A stretch of 64,000 nucleotides of DNA from Nostoc sp. RI_552 (lineage in GTDB: Bacteria > Cyanobacteriota > Cyanobacteriia > Cyanobacteriales > Nostocaceae): positions 1 through 64,000 of the forward strand of contig WGNO01000053.1 of the NCBI GenBank assembly GCA_016124525.1. Direction: 5' to 3'. The notes under the pieces are model-generated. The model was not told where the DNA came from. It did not search any database and worked only from the letters and a program-made list of their open reading frames with translations. Shown in pieces: positions 53,836 to 63,226 of the stretch. Made by a program: the position numbers and the translations under genes. Within the stretch, counting starts at the first letter, position 1. Each line of letters opens with the position of its first letter.

Positions 53836-54204
53836 CTAAAATTTCTGCATATTTTGGCTAGCGGGGTCAAAACCTTGAGAAAACCGAGTGCTTTCATCAT
53901 AGTAAGCTCCACTGAGGTCAGCACCATAAAACTTGGCTAAGTTGAGTTTCGCTCCCCGGAGGTTTGCCTCCTTCAATTTAACTCCAGACAAGTTAGCTTT
54001 AGTTAAGTTTGCTTTGGCTAGGTTTGCTCGACTTAGGTCTGCTCCCCAAAGTTTAGCTTTGGCTAGGTTTGCTCGACTCAAGTCTGCTCCCCATAAGTTA
54101 ATTCCAGGTAAGTAAGCTGCAATTAGCTTGGATCCCCTTAAGTTAATGGCGGGAAAATACCTTTGACCTGCGTTGTAAAGTCGGATTAATTCCTTAGCAT
54201 CCAT
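53836..54204 (-). CDS. pentapeptide repeat protein
   Basis: The 122-residue protein has a leader MDAKELIRLYNAGQRYFPAINLRGSKL, a common start for cyanobacterial pentapeptide proteins. About 15 A(D/N)LXX repeats follow (NLWGADLSRANLAKAKLWGADLSRANLAKANL...), predicted to form a right-handed beta helix. Two 45-bp DNA repeats encode LWGADLSRANLAKAK/N, a recent internal duplication. ATG 54204 is favoured over a TTG 51 bases upstream. No ligand or target is known. Confidence 0.85.
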   Translation of the reverse strand: MDAKELIRLYNAGQRYFPAINLRGSKLIAAYLPGINLWGADLSRANLAKAKLWGADLSRANLAKANLTKANLSGVKLKEANLRGAKLNLAKFYGADLSGAYYDESTRFSQGFDPASQNMQKF

Positions 54205-54300
54205 GAGTTTCTTTGATGAAATCTCTGTTTCTAGGATACTGTGCCCAGGTTTCAAACCCAGGGGAAGGCTGAGGAATGCTGAAAATTTTTTTGCTGGTAG

Positions 54301-54840
54301 TTAATTTTTTTTCAAAGAAATTACTTCAAAGTTGAAAGAACCAATCAAACGGTTATCAATGTAAACTTCTATTTGATGTTTACCACCAGGATCTCCGGGA
54401 ACCATCGTCCAGAAATTCTCAATGTGGCCGTCAGGGGTGAATTCTGTACGAGTTGTTACAGCTTCAATACCATCTGCTGATAAAGTCAAACTTTGACCAT
54501 CATCTGTAGCCCAGGTTTCAGGAGGTTTTGGTAAACGCAGAATTTCTCGCCACGTCACCTTACCTTTGTAATTTTTTAGTTGAATTCGCCACCCGTATTT
54601 ACCGCCCTGATGCAATAATATTCTTGTGGTGGGAGTAAATTTCCTTTGACCTTTGGAATCAACTCTGAGGACTCCAAACTCAGCTTTAGTGGCGGTAATT
54701 GGTTTAGTCTCACTCAACTGAGCAATTGACTGAGAAGACGCTACGCCATTACCTACTAAAGAAGTCCAGGCTTCAGAAGCTATAAATCCAGATAACAGCC
54801 AAGAAGAAGTTAGTACAATCGTCGCAGCCCAATTTCTCAT
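54301..54840 (-). CDS. hypothetical secreted protein
   Basis: The 179-residue protein has a signal peptide-like N-terminus (MRNWAATIVLTSSWLLSGFIASEAW). A beta-rich domain follows (GVLRVDSKGQRKFTPTTRILLHQGGKYGWRIQLKNYKGKVTWREILRLP, EIDNRL-type end). I do not recognise the family. The ATG at 54840 is preferred; an earlier start would add 50 residues that lie over the end of the upstream VOC gene. It is downstream of that VOC gene in the same direction. Confidence 0.6.
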   Translation of the reverse strand: MRNWAATIVLTSSWLLSGFIASEAWTSLVGNGVASSQSIAQLSETKPITATKAEFGVLRVDSKGQRKFTPTTRILLHQGGKYGWRIQLKNYKGKVTWREILRLPKPPETWATDDGQSLTLSADGIEAVTTRTEFTPDGHIENFWTMVPGDPGGKHQIEVYIDNRLIGSFNFEVISLKKN

Positions 54841-54889
54841 TAGCACAGCCAATTTTTTTGGTTGGTTACTGGTACATATTTCATAAATT

Positions 54890-55948
54890 CTACTTGCTTT
54901 CCGGGTTGAGAGAAAATTCGTTACTTTGTACCAAATTCCAAAAGTAGCCATCCGGTGCAACGAAAGAAAAACTCTTTTCTCTAAACTCATTTTCTATAAT
55001 AGAAGTATATTTCAGCACTGAACTGGCCTTAATGCGATGGCAATATTGTTGTATGTCACGTATACGGTATGTATAAAGAGAAATTCCAAAGCAGCCTGGT
55101 TGTGATGCTTCAAAGCGGGATTCTAAATTAATTGCTTCTGGAAAACGAACAATGTAAAGTCTACCACTACGGGCAGCCATTAGGTGATTTTTGGCAGAAC
55201 GAGGGTCGTCAAAGGCTGTGACAATAAATTTTTCACCAGGTTGGAGGTCAAATATTTCTCCAGCAGCTTGTGAAGATTCGTAGGTAGTTTCCACATCATC
55301 ACGTACGCGCAATAAACCTAAAACTTCCTCATAAAACTTGAGAATTTCCTTGGTGTCATCCTGAACAATGATGCCCATGTGGGTACACTGGCTAGTTTGA
55401 AAAGCAGCACCATAGTTAATTTGTCCATAATCTGTTATTGTGTAGCCAAATCTTTGAAATAGAATTTGTCGAGTTAAGGGTTGCAGTAATAACATTTCTC
55501 GCACTCCTACTCTCGGATCTGTGAAAGGTCGGCTTTTTCGCTCTTTGTTGTAGATCACTTCCCATTGGGGATTGGTATATTTAATGGCCCAACCTTGTGC
55601 TTTGGCATCTTCTGCATGATTTAATATCGTTAAAATATCAGCAGTTAAAGTTGTTGCCCACCGGTTTCCCTTAATTTTCATGGAGGCTAACCCTAAGCCC
55701 TGATTTGTGGGCTTTTGCCAAACCATTAACCTAATCAAACCATGATCTGCATTTTGGTGATAAAGGCGAATGGAACGTAAGGAAGAATTCACTCCATACA
55801 GTTGATAGGCGTGATCTGCGGGTAATTCACCCACTTGACCGATGCGATAGCCAAATTGCTCCCAATATTGAATTGCAAAAATTGGGTCTGGAATACCAAT
55901 ACACACTTCATATATACCTGCAATGGTGGTTTGTTGTCCCTGGGTCAT
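54890..55948 (-). CDS. VOC (glyoxalase-like) superfamily protein
   Basis: The 352-residue protein has two VOC-type halves. The first opens IAGIYEVCIGIPDPIFAIQYWEQFGYR and the second CTHMGIIVQDDTKEILKFYEEVLGLLRVRDD. VOC proteins bind a metal and a small substrate, with dioxygenase, isomerase or resistance functions. The usual His/Glu metal ligands are not obvious, apart from the His in the second half (CTHMGI), so the chemistry is unknown. The ATG at 55948 has no neighbours in frame. The gene is monocistronic or linked to the hypothetical gene after it. Confidence 0.7.
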   Translation of the reverse strand: MTQGQQTTIAGIYEVCIGIPDPIFAIQYWEQFGYRIGQVGELPADHAYQLYGVNSSLRSIRLYHQNADHGLIRLMVWQKPTNQGLGLASMKIKGNRWATTLTADILTILNHAEDAKAQGWAIKYTNPQWEVIYNKERKSRPFTDPRVGVREMLLLQPLTRQILFQRFGYTITDYGQINYGAAFQTSQCTHMGIIVQDDTKEILKFYEEVLGLLRVRDDVETTYESSQAAGEIFDLQPGEKFIVTAFDDPRSAKNHLMAARSGRLYIVRFPEAINLESRFEASQPGCFGISLYTYRIRDIQQYCHRIKASSVLKYTSIIENEFREKSFSFVAPDGYFWNLVQSNEFSLNPESK

Positions 55949-56145
55949 ACAAATTTTGGGATTTTAGGTTTTTGATTGGGTACAGCAAATTAACTGGGGC
56001 GCGGTAGCCTCTAAATTCTATTTATGGGGGTTATCTCCAGAGGAGTTGGAATTTGTGAGGGTAAAAGAAACTTAGGTGGTAAGTTGGGACTTTCCGGATT
56101 CATCCGTGAGGTAGTTGAGCTATTGAGCAGTTAGGATGTGAACAT

Positions 56146-58383
56146 TTAAGAAAGTCCAACAGAAGCAGGAGATGTGGAATCACTGAGGTGATTTAAATCT
56201 TGGATAACATCTGCTGCGGTTTGATAGCGATCGCTAAAATGATAGCGCACCATTTTGTCTAAAATTTCTGCCAATTTGTCGTTAACTTTTGCTGATTCTC
56301 GCCAGACAATATTGCCTGTATGTGGGTCTGACTTGAGTTGTTGGGGTGGTATTCCAGTAATAGCTTGAATAGCTAGGATTCCCAAAGCATAAATATCACT
56401 AGATAAGCGGGGATGACCGGCAAATTGCTCTGGTGGTGTATAACCCTGTGTGCCAATGGCCACAGTTGCTAATTCTGTTTTATTGCTATTTTGGGGTTGC
56501 ATCAATTTAACTGCACCAAAGTCAATTAACACGAGGCGATTATCTTCAGCACGTCTAATAATATTAGTTGGTTTAATGTCCCGATGAATGATCCGATGCT
56601 GATGGAGAAATGCTAGTACTTCCAGAACACCTTTGAGCATATCAATCACAAAAGCTTCATTCTGTACAATCTGTACAGGTGGTAATTCCTCATGTAGGGT
56701 GTGACCAGCAATATATTGTTGGACTAAATAAAATTCTTTTTTATCTTCAAAATAAGCGAGCAATTCAGGAATTTGCGGATGTTTTCCCAAGATTTCTAAA
56801 ATTTCTGCTTCAGTATTAAATAACCTTCTGGCAATTTCTAAAAATTTTGTATCCTGTCGGGCTGGCATTAATTGTTTAACTACACAAATGGGATTACCGG
56901 GCCGTTGAGTATCTTGTGCCAAATAAGTTCGACCAAATCCCCCAGCACCCAGGACTTTAGATATTTGGTAACGTCCACCCAAAAGTAAATCCCCAGTGTT
57001 GTTTTCTGGAACTATAGGTGTGGATGTAGAATGAGTATGTAAGTCCTGAATTGCTGTAGTTGTGGTATCTTTTAAAATAATATTTAACTGTTCAATGATT
57101 TCCTGTTGTTGTTGAATTTGTAATAGTATGGTCTTTGTTCGCCGGTGATTTTGGTAGTTAGTGTACATGGTGGTACTCAGACCACTTGTAATTAACCCTA
57201 TGGCTGGGGGGATAAGCGGTATCCAACCTGCTTGGGAAAACACTACTGTGCAGATTAGCACCAAGGCAGCTAAGGTTGTGCCTCCCACTGCGAACAAAAA
57301 TAAAGGATGTCGCAGTTGCCACCCTGCAATGCTACCTATAATTGACCAACCAAGGAGCCACAGAATTTCTGCTTCTTCAGACCAGTACCAAATTAGGGGT
57401 CGTCCATCTAGGACTGTACTGATAATTTGACTGACTATATGTGCATTAATTAAGACGCTAGGTGTTCTGGAAGGTTGCTGAGGTGCAGCGCTATAAGGTG
57501 TAGGAAAACCTGGACTAACACTGGGGGCAGTTGTGCCGATAATTACTAACTTATCTTTGACTAAATTGGCATCGAGTTGATTATTTAGAACTTGTGTTAA
57601 GGTTACTTGTTGAGCTAGATATTCACTGTGGCGATAGTTCAACAGTATTTGGTAACCTGCTGCATCTAATCTTTTATAGCCACCGGAATTTGCTTTTAGG
57701 GTAGAAAAGAGAGTTTTACCGATGGAGAAGTTATATTGATGGGAAAAGTCAATGGAAAAACCCAATTTTTCTAGATAGTGAACAGCTAATCTTCCAGCAA
57801 ATGAAAAAGGAGTTGTACATTGGCTGTCTGTAGATTGTGCAAATAATAAACTACGGCGGATAATTTGGTCTTCTTGGTAATCAGGAATTAAATCCTGAAA
57901 GCCTAAATGATCTTCGGGAAAATTAGGTGGTGGGGGAATTTCTGATCTGCCTATGCTGCTAAATAAACAAGTGGTGATAATCTTGGTTGCACTGTGAAGA
58001 TTGTTCGCCAAATTGTTTTGATGGGGTCGGTTAAGATGAAGACCGATGACCCTGGGTTGATGAGATGTTAATTTCAACAATAGCTGATTCACTGTGGCAT
58101 CGGATAAAGGCCATTTGTGTTGTGCTATGTCTTCTTCAGTGATTGTTACTAATAGTATGCGGGGATCTGGCGCTTCCACAGGACGCGATCGCACCATCTG
58201 ATCATAAGCTTTTAATTCCCAAGACTGGAACCATTTGAGTTCCCGAACTCCCCACAGGAAAGCAGTAACCCCCAGGCTGATGACCAAAATGGATTGTAAC
58301 CAGTGGTTGCGGTGAGAAGAGTCACGGTAAGTTTTGTCTTTAGCAAACGGGGCTAGGAGTTTTTCTAATATTCCATTAATCAC
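56146..58383 (-). CDS. CHASE2-domain Ser/Thr protein kinase
   Basis: The 745-residue protein has an N-terminal transmembrane helix (about 28-48) and a CHASE2 sensor at about 50-335, with DPRILLVTITEEDI and the loop VIGLHLNRPHQNN. Two or three membrane helices follow at about 340-410, then a short coiled coil. A kinase domain lies at about 470-735 with GAGGFGRTYLAQD, VKQLMP, HRDIKPTN and DFGAVK. CHASE2 is an outer sensing domain and the kinase is cytoplasmic. This layout is widespread in cyanobacteria. The start appears to be GTG 58383. Substrates are unknown. Confidence 0.9.
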   Translation of the reverse strand: MINGILEKLLAPFAKDKTYRDSSHRNHWLQSILVISLGVTAFLWGVRELKWFQSWELKAYDQMVRSRPVEAPDPRILLVTITEEDIAQHKWPLSDATVNQLLLKLTSHQPRVIGLHLNRPHQNNLANNLHSATKIITTCLFSSIGRSEIPPPPNFPEDHLGFQDLIPDYQEDQIIRRSLLFAQSTDSQCTTPFSFAGRLAVHYLEKLGFSIDFSHQYNFSIGKTLFSTLKANSGGYKRLDAAGYQILLNYRHSEYLAQQVTLTQVLNNQLDANLVKDKLVIIGTTAPSVSPGFPTPYSAAPQQPSRTPSVLINAHIVSQIISTVLDGRPLIWYWSEEAEILWLLGWSIIGSIAGWQLRHPLFLFAVGGTTLAALVLICTVVFSQAGWIPLIPPAIGLITSGLSTTMYTNYQNHRRTKTILLQIQQQQEIIEQLNIILKDTTTTAIQDLHTHSTSTPIVPENNTGDLLLGGRYQISKVLGAGGFGRTYLAQDTQRPGNPICVVKQLMPARQDTKFLEIARRLFNTEAEILEILGKHPQIPELLAYFEDKKEFYLVQQYIAGHTLHEELPPVQIVQNEAFVIDMLKGVLEVLAFLHQHRIIHRDIKPTNIIRRAEDNRLVLIDFGAVKLMQPQNSNKTELATVAIGTQGYTPPEQFAGHPRLSSDIYALGILAIQAITGIPPQQLKSDPHTGNIVWRESAKVNDKLAEILDKMVRYHFSDRYQTAADVIQDLNHLSDSTSPASVGLS

Positions 58384-58520
58384 GGCGTTGTGGCACTAGC
58401 GTACATGGGGTATGTGTTCACTAACCAAAAAGCGGTTGATATTTTTGGGAGATGGAATAATCATTGCTGGGGGATATCCCCACTTAACATTCCTATAGGT
58501 GGAGATTTAGGCTGATCTTG

Positions 58521-58799
58521 TTAAAGTTGTCTTTGTGATTGTTGTACTTGTTCAACAGAATTAGGGAAAGGAGTGAAGTCCACGGGTTGGCTAGGGGAAT
58601 TAAACTCAGGTTGTTCCGGTGATGATTCCATAGTTCCATCATTGAAGTAAGAGCCAACAATCTTGTCATAGTTAGAAGCAACAGCTAAAAATGCTCCACC
58701 CAAAATATAGATTGGTAGGGGCAAATTAAACTTTTTTAACCAGTCAAACAGTTCTGCCAAAGCAAACAAGACTAAAAAACAAGCAAGCCAAACTTTCAT
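58521..58799 (-). CDS. hypothetical small membrane protein
   Basis: The 92-residue protein has two hydrophobic segments (WLACFLVLFALAELF and LPIYILGGAFLAVASNYD) and a polar, Gln/Pro-rich C-terminal tail. ATG 58799 follows GGGGGATGCAAAA, a good ribosome site; a TTG 21 bases upstream is less likely. I do not recognise the family. It lies downstream of the methyltransferase gene and upstream of the CHASE2 kinase gene, all in the same direction. Confidence 0.65.
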   Translation of the reverse strand: MKVWLACFLVLFALAELFDWLKKFNLPLPIYILGGAFLAVASNYDKIVGSYFNDGTMESSPEQPEFNSPSQPVDFTPFPNSVEQVQQSQRQL

Positions 58800-59057
58800 T
58801 TTTGCATCCCCCGGGTGCAACGGACTCTACATGGGCTGGAGCTTTAAATTAAGCGGATGAGTATCAGCATTTTCCACTTCCAGAATGATGTTGTAATATT
58901 TTACTTTTTTTCCACACAGGGAATCAATTGCTGGGTTTTATTATTGGTCACAATTCTTACCTTAGCACTTTGGCTGCTTTACGCAGTTGTAGAAAAGAAT
59001 TTCTCCCGGTAAAAAAGTTTACCAGGAGTCCTATTACTTGATTCAAGGATAGAACAT

Positions 59058-60122
59058 TTAACTTAGAGCTGGCTTATGGGCAATAAAATACTTACTAGCA
59101 AAGTGAAGTTGTGTTGAAATATTTTCAAAACCAGCTTTTTCTAAACGTTCTACCAGGTCATCATGGGTGTAATCCCGATAGTAAGGTTCATGAAAGACTT
59201 CCGGGAAAGATTCCATCAACATAGCGAATTCAGATGAATCATTCATTTGAATGGAATCACAAATTACGAATACTCCTCCGGGTTTTGTCACTCGGAAACA
59301 TTGTTCAATAACTGTTTGCCGCACCTTTGCTGGTAACTCGTGGAAGAGAAAAACAGAGGTTACACCGTGGAAATAGTCATTTAGATAGGGTAGATGTTCG
59401 GCGTTAGCTTGGAAGAGTTGGGGTAACTCTCCGGGAATGTCCGATAGTTGTTGATTTGCTTTACGTAAATAAGCTGGGGACAAATCGACACCATACAGAG
59501 ATGCTTTTGGCAATGCTCCTCGAATCATCCTCAATGTCCGCCCAGTACCACAAGCTACATCTAAAATACGCATTTGTTTTGGCGCAACACAATCAAAAGG
59601 TTTTAGCCCTTGGATGAGAGGTGCAAGAATTCGCCGGCGCATGGGGTCAGCAGTGCCACTAAAGAGAATCTCTACTTGTAAATCATATAAATTGGCTGAA
59701 TCGTCGCTTAAGTAGCCATTACTTTGGTGATGGAAGTTCTGCACATAATAGCTGGGATAACCATCTGTTTCTATTTCCGGGGAAAAGTCTTGATATTTCT
59801 TTTGTTTAGACCGTTCCCAGATTTGCGGTAGGTCTAGCCATACCAGTGGATAGTAGCGGAAAAAATCTGACCAAGGGTTGTCAAAGAGCAAGTTTTTTGA
59901 ATATATGCCTTTTTCAGCATCTTGCCAGTCTGCTTCTAGGAGGTCATTCATTTTTTGTTGAAATTTGAACAAAACTTCCTTGGGAAGGGATTTCCTCTTT
60001 TGTGTGAGAGGGGGATGAATCAGATTCATCAACTGTGAACTCAAAGTTTTGTGAGCGAGACCAAAATAACTTTTGCTTTGTTGAAAGGTTTGATAGGTGA
60101 CCTTAGTTAAAGTGTCAGACAT
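59058..60122 (-). CDS. class I SAM-dependent methyltransferase
   Basis: The 354-residue protein has a Rossmann methyltransferase domain at about 185-345: MRILDVACGTGRTLRMIRG (SAM-binding motif I), YGVDLSPAYLRKA, QANAEHLPYLNDYFHGVTSVFLFHEL and VTKPGGVFVICDSIQM. The first 180 residues are a separate region with many aromatic residues, which I cannot assign. It resembles a cyanobacterial methyltransferase family related to UbiE. The acceptor is unknown. Confidence 0.8.
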   Translation of the reverse strand: MSDTLTKVTYQTFQQSKSYFGLAHKTLSSQLMNLIHPPLTQKRKSLPKEVLFKFQQKMNDLLEADWQDAEKGIYSKNLLFDNPWSDFFRYYPLVWLDLPQIWERSKQKKYQDFSPEIETDGYPSYYVQNFHHQSNGYLSDDSANLYDLQVEILFSGTADPMRRRILAPLIQGLKPFDCVAPKQMRILDVACGTGRTLRMIRGALPKASLYGVDLSPAYLRKANQQLSDIPGELPQLFQANAEHLPYLNDYFHGVTSVFLFHELPAKVRQTVIEQCFRVTKPGGVFVICDSIQMNDSSEFAMLMESFPEVFHEPYYRDYTHDDLVERLEKAGFENISTQLHFASKYFIAHKPALS

Positions 60123-60395
60123 AAAAGTGAGTTAAAAGTCTATTACTTTTAGTAATTATCTGTAAAAGATTGTAACGAAAAATTTATCTATCTTATCTAT
60201 CTTAGGAATGCGAATTTAATGGCTGTGAAGAAAATCTTTTGATAGTGCAATTTTGGATTTTAGATGGAAGTGAGCCATTCCTATAGGGGGATGGGGATCT
60301 GAGGAGGGTAGGTTTTTTGCTTCATCACCTTTTGTCAATTAAACAAATCCCAAATTTTGGCTAAATGTAAAATTTTGTAACAAAAATAGAATTCT
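60123..60395. other. upstream region between methyltransferase and gifA
   Basis: The 270 bases hold the methyltransferase promoter and the distal gifA upstream region. The sequence is AT-rich with no open frame or clear structure. The gifA control site follows at 60396. Confidence 0.45.
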
Positions 60396-60426
60396 GTAAC
60401 TTTGGTTACAGAAATTTTGATATTCT
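60396..60426 (+). promoter_or_regulatory. NtcA site over the gifA promoter (repressor position)
   Basis: GTA-ACTTTGGT-TAC at 60396-60409 is a perfect NtcA consensus GTA-N8-TAC and part of a longer palindrome CTGTAACTTTGGTTACAG. A -10-like TATTCT lies at 60421-60426, so the site covers the -35 region. Known gif genes are repressed by NtcA in this way under nitrogen limitation. The binding itself is inferred. Confidence 0.75.
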
Positions 60427-60487
60427 GATAAGAGACAGCAAAAAGAGCTGATAATTCATAGCTAAAACCACCAGGAGGACTGTTGTT

Positions 60488-60688
60488 ATGTCTATTCAAG
60501 ATAGATCTCGTGCGTTAACAATGCGCCAATATCAGCAAGTTAAAAATCGTCAACAATCGATCCTGATGCGTGCTGCACAGGAACTGGGTCTTCCTGAAGA
60601 ATTATCGGAATACTGGAATCCCATTCAAGGCAAAATTGATCCCACCACTCGCTTACTTTATGAAAGTAGCAACGTTGCTATGAGCTAA
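60488..60688 (+). CDS. gifA: glutamine synthetase inactivating factor IF7
   Basis: The 66-residue basic protein (MSIQDRSRALTMRQYQQVKNRQQSILMRAAQELGLPEE...) resembles IF7, the product of gifA, from memory of the family: short basic helices (ALTMRQ, VKNRQQS) and a C-terminal LLYESSNVAMS. IF7 binds glutamine synthetase type I and inactivates it when ammonium is plentiful. It faces glnA tail to tail, the arrangement known in Anabaena-type genomes. A strong AGGAGG site precedes the ATG by nine bases. The promoter carries an NtcA box in repressor position. Confidence 0.88.
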   Translation: MSIQDRSRALTMRQYQQVKNRQQSILMRAAQELGLPEELSEYWNPIQGKIDPTTRLLYESSNVAMS

Positions 60689-60690
60689 GT

Positions 60691-60720
60691 TTTGACTTAT
60701 TTTGACTTATTTTGACTTAT
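60691..60720 (+). repeat. three exact 10-bp tandem repeats
   Basis: TTTGACTTAT is repeated three times without change, directly after the gifA stop codon. A fourth partial copy follows (TTTGATTTTT). Function unknown; such short arrays are common near gene ends in this window. Confidence 0.85.
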
Positions 60721-60743
60721 TTTGATTTTTCAGCGTGATAAGT

Positions 60744-60771
60744 AAAGAAAAAGCCACCCTCACGGGGTGGC
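60744..60771 (-). terminator. intrinsic terminator of glnA
   Basis: GCCACCC at 60753-60759 pairs with GGGTGGC at 60765-60771 around a five-base loop. On the minus strand the hairpin is followed by a T-run (60744-60752), about 80 bases beyond the glnA stop. It lies in the gap between the convergent gifA and glnA genes. Confidence 0.75.
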
Positions 60772-60851
60772 AAAAAGTTTGGAAGAAATTAAGGGTAACA
60801 GTTTAGAATCACCTTGCCTTTAGGTAGGAAACAGGTGGGTAATCAACTCAA

Positions 60852-62267
60852 TTAGCAATCGTAGTAGAGGTAAAACTCATAGGGGTGAGGACGCAACTGT
60901 ATCTGTTTAACTTCGTTAGCCAGTTTGTAGTCAATCCAATTTTGGATGAAGTCTTCGGTGAACACCCCTGATTTCGTCAAGAAATCATGGTCGTTTTCTA
61001 AAGCTTCCAATGCCAATTCTAAGGAACCCGGAGTTGAAGGAACCTTCGCCAATTCTTCTGGAGAAAGTTCATAAATGTTCTTGTCTAGGGGTTCACCGGG
61101 ATGAATCTTGTTTTTGATGCCATCAATACCAGCACACAGCATAGCTGCAAATGCCAAGTAAGGGTTAGACGTTGCGTCAGGACAACGAAATTCCAAGCGT
61201 TTGGCTTTAGGGTTATTACCAGATAAAGGAATCCGCACAGAAGCAGAACGGTTACCTTGGGAGTAAGCCAAGTTCACTGGTGCTTCATAACCTGGTACTA
61301 GGCGTTTGTAAGAGTTGGTTGTGGGGTTAGTGATAGCTAAAAGTGCTGGTGCGTGCTTGAGAATACCACCAATGTAGTGAAGTGCCATTTCACTCAAACC
61401 AGCATACTTGTCGCCAGCAAATAAAGGTTTGCCATCTTTCCAAATTGATTGGTGACAATGCATACCAGAACCATTGTCGCCAAAAATTGGTTTTGGCATG
61501 AAAGTTACAGTTTTGCCGTATTTCTTGGCAACATTCTTGATGACGTATTTGTATGTCATCAGCCAGTCAGCAGCTTCAACCAATTTACCAAAGCGGAAAC
61601 CTAATTCACACTGACCACCAGTAGCAACTTCGTGGTGTTGTTTTTCAATGGGTACACCACAATCTTTCATTGTGAGCAGCATTTCGGTACGGATATCTTG
61701 GAAGCTATCCGTTGGGGATACTGGAAAGTAACCTTCTTTGAAGCGGGGTTTGTAGCCCAGGTTGGGACTTTCATTTCTACCGGAGTTCCAACGACCTTCT
61801 ACTGAGTCTACATGGTAGTAACCTTCATGGGCGTTTTGGTCAAAGCGGACATCATCAAAGATAAAGAATTCAGCTTCAGGCCCTAGGAATGCTGTATCAC
61901 CAATGCCGGTGGAAACTAAGTAGTCTATTGCTCGTTGGGCAATTACCCGGGGACAACGGTTGTACCATTCACCTGTACGGGGTTCTTTAATGCTACAAAT
62001 TATACTGAGTGTTGGCTCGGACATGAAAGGGTCGAGCCAAGCAGTGTTGGCATCGAGTACCATCATCATGTCGGATTCATTGATGCTTTTCCAACCCCGA
62101 ATGCTGGAACCGTCGAAAGGTACGCCATCTAAGAAGGAACTTTCATCGATTTGGTCATGGTACACCGTGAGATGCTGCCAAGTTCCTGGTGTATCGATGA
62201 ATTTGAGATCAATCATCTGAATTTTTTGGTCTTGAATCAGTTTCAAGACTTCTTGAGGGGTTGTCAT
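60852..62267 (-). CDS. glnA: glutamine synthetase type I
   Basis: The 471-residue enzyme makes glutamine from glutamate, ammonia and ATP. It has the beta-grasp N-terminal domain ([32 protein letters not shown]). The catalytic barrel shows [11 protein letters not shown], the [22 protein letters not shown] metal-binding helix, [18 protein letters not shown] and NRSASVRIP. Type I length (470-475) and the [10 protein letters not shown] segment are standard for cyanobacterial GlnA, which is controlled by inactivating factors rather than by adenylylation. The ATG has GGAG seven bases upstream. An NtcA-activated promoter lies upstream. Confidence 0.98.
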   Translation of the reverse strand: MTTPQEVLKLIQDQKIQMIDLKFIDTPGTWQHLTVYHDQIDESSFLDGVPFDGSSIRGWKSINESDMMMVLDANTAWLDPFMSEPTLSIICSIKEPRTGEWYNRCPRVIAQRAIDYLVSTGIGDTAFLGPEAEFFIFDDVRFDQNAHEGYYHVDSVEGRWNSGRNESPNLGYKPRFKEGYFPVSPTDSFQDIRTEMLLTMKDCGVPIEKQHHEVATGGQCELGFRFGKLVEAADWLMTYKYVIKNVAKKYGKTVTFMPKPIFGDNGSGMHCHQSIWKDGKPLFAGDKYAGLSEMALHYIGGILKHAPALLAITNPTTNSYKRLVPGYEAPVNLAYSQGNRSASVRIPLSGNNPKAKRLEFRCPDATSNPYLAFAAMLCAGIDGIKNKIHPGEPLDKNIYELSPEELAKVPSTPGSLELALEALENDHDFLTKSGVFTEDFIQNWIDYKLANEVKQIQLRPHPYEFYLYYDC

Positions 62268-62368
62268 TCTTACTCCTTCTCTAGCAATTTTCTAGAATTA
62301 AACGAGAACTTTCCAAAGCATCCTAACCCAGATGATTTGAACCCAGTTGTGGATGACACATCTGAATT

Positions 62369-62411
62369 ATCATAAATCCTGGACATTAGGGAATTTTGTA
62401 CTTTTTGTTAC
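62369..62411 (-). promoter_or_regulatory. NtcA-activated promoter of glnA
   Basis: On the minus strand GTA-N8-TAC lies at 62398-62411 (plus-strand GTACTTTTTGTTAC). A -10 element TATGAT (TAN3T) lies at 62369-62374, with 23 bases between. This matches the canonical class II NtcA promoter GTAN8TAC-N20-24-TAN3T, as found before glnA in related cyanobacteria. The leader to the ATG is about 95 bases. Confidence 0.85.
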
Positions 62412-62638
62412 AGCTTATCTGGATTACAGCTTATATTAACCTTTTACCGAAGATCTGCACAAAACGTAAAGTTCATCTCATCATGGGTCAACTTTGACAT
62501 AAAATCCTTAAATGGCGGATAAATTGTTTTTGTGTCGCATCATATTTTAATTAAACAAATGGCACAAAAATTTACTGGTGCATAATTGCAACCAAATTAA
62601 TATCAAACCATAGATAGTATTGATTGGGAGAAGAAAGA
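62412..62638. other. intergenic region upstream of apcF
   Basis: The 227 bases between the glnA NtcA box and the apcF start must hold the apcF promoter. GGGAGAAG directly precedes the apcF ATG as ribosome site. No other clear motif was identified. Confidence 0.4.
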
Positions 62639-63148
62639 ATGCGCGATGCAGTTACAAGCTTAATTAAGAATTATGACGTTGCTGGTAGATATTTTGACCG
62701 CAATGCAATTGACAGCCTCAAATCCTATTTTGAAAGTGGTACAGCACGGGTGCAAGCAGCAGCAGTGATTAACGGTAATGCAGCGGCTCTTGTAAAACAG
62801 GCTGGTTCTAAGTTATTTGAAGAACAGCCTGAGTTGATTCGTCCCGGTGGAAATGCTTATACAACTCGTCGTTATGCGGCTTGTCTCCGGGATATGGACT
62901 ATTACCTACGCTATGCTAGCTATGCCTTGGTTGCAGGTAACATGAATGTTTTAGATGAACGTGTACTCCAAGGATTGCGAGAAACTTACAATTCTTTAGG
63001 TGTACCTATTAGCCCTACGGTATTTGGTATTCAGATTCTTAAGGAGATGGTAAAGGCACAAGTTGCAGCCGCGGGTATTGCTGATACTTCTTTTGTTGAT
63101 GAACCTTTTGATTATATGACTCGTGAGTTGAGCGAGAAGGATATTTAG
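62639..63148 (+). CDS. apcF: allophycocyanin beta-18 subunit
   Basis: The 169-residue phycobiliprotein starts MRDAVTSLIKNYDVAGRYFDRNAIDSLKSYF, with the conserved Asn72 (RPGGNAYTTRRY) and chromophore-binding Cys82 (YAACLRDMDYYLRYASYA). ApcF (beta 18) substitutes for ApcB in the terminal-emitter disc of the phycobilisome core, together with the linker ApcE. The first residues MRDAV and the C-terminal EPFDYMTRELSEKDI separate it from ApcB. ATG 62639 is preferred over a TTG 15 bases upstream. It is monocistronic with a terminator at 63187. Confidence 0.95.
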   Translation: MRDAVTSLIKNYDVAGRYFDRNAIDSLKSYFESGTARVQAAAVINGNAAALVKQAGSKLFEEQPELIRPGGNAYTTRRYAACLRDMDYYLRYASYALVAGNMNVLDERVLQGLRETYNSLGVPISPTVFGIQILKEMVKAQVAAAGIADTSFVDEPFDYMTRELSEKDI

Positions 63149-63186
63149 TGGTTTTACTACAATTATAAAGTCTAGTCATACAAAAA

Positions 63187-63226
63187 GATGGCTTTTTGCG
63201 TAAACCAGAAAAGCCATCGCTTTTTT
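63187..63226 (+). terminator. intrinsic terminator of apcF
   Basis: GATGGCTTTT at 63187-63196 pairs with AAAAGCCATC at 63209-63218 (10 bp), followed by GC and six T at 63221-63226. Confidence 0.85.

Noticed and set aside
54236..54265. Sequence resembling a tRNA T-arm (GGTTTCAAACCCAGG)
   Set aside because: No acceptor, D or anticodon arms could be placed around it.
56146..58383. CHASE2 kinase as part of an unusual system
   Set aside because: This layout is common in cyanobacteria and the neighbours show no functional link.
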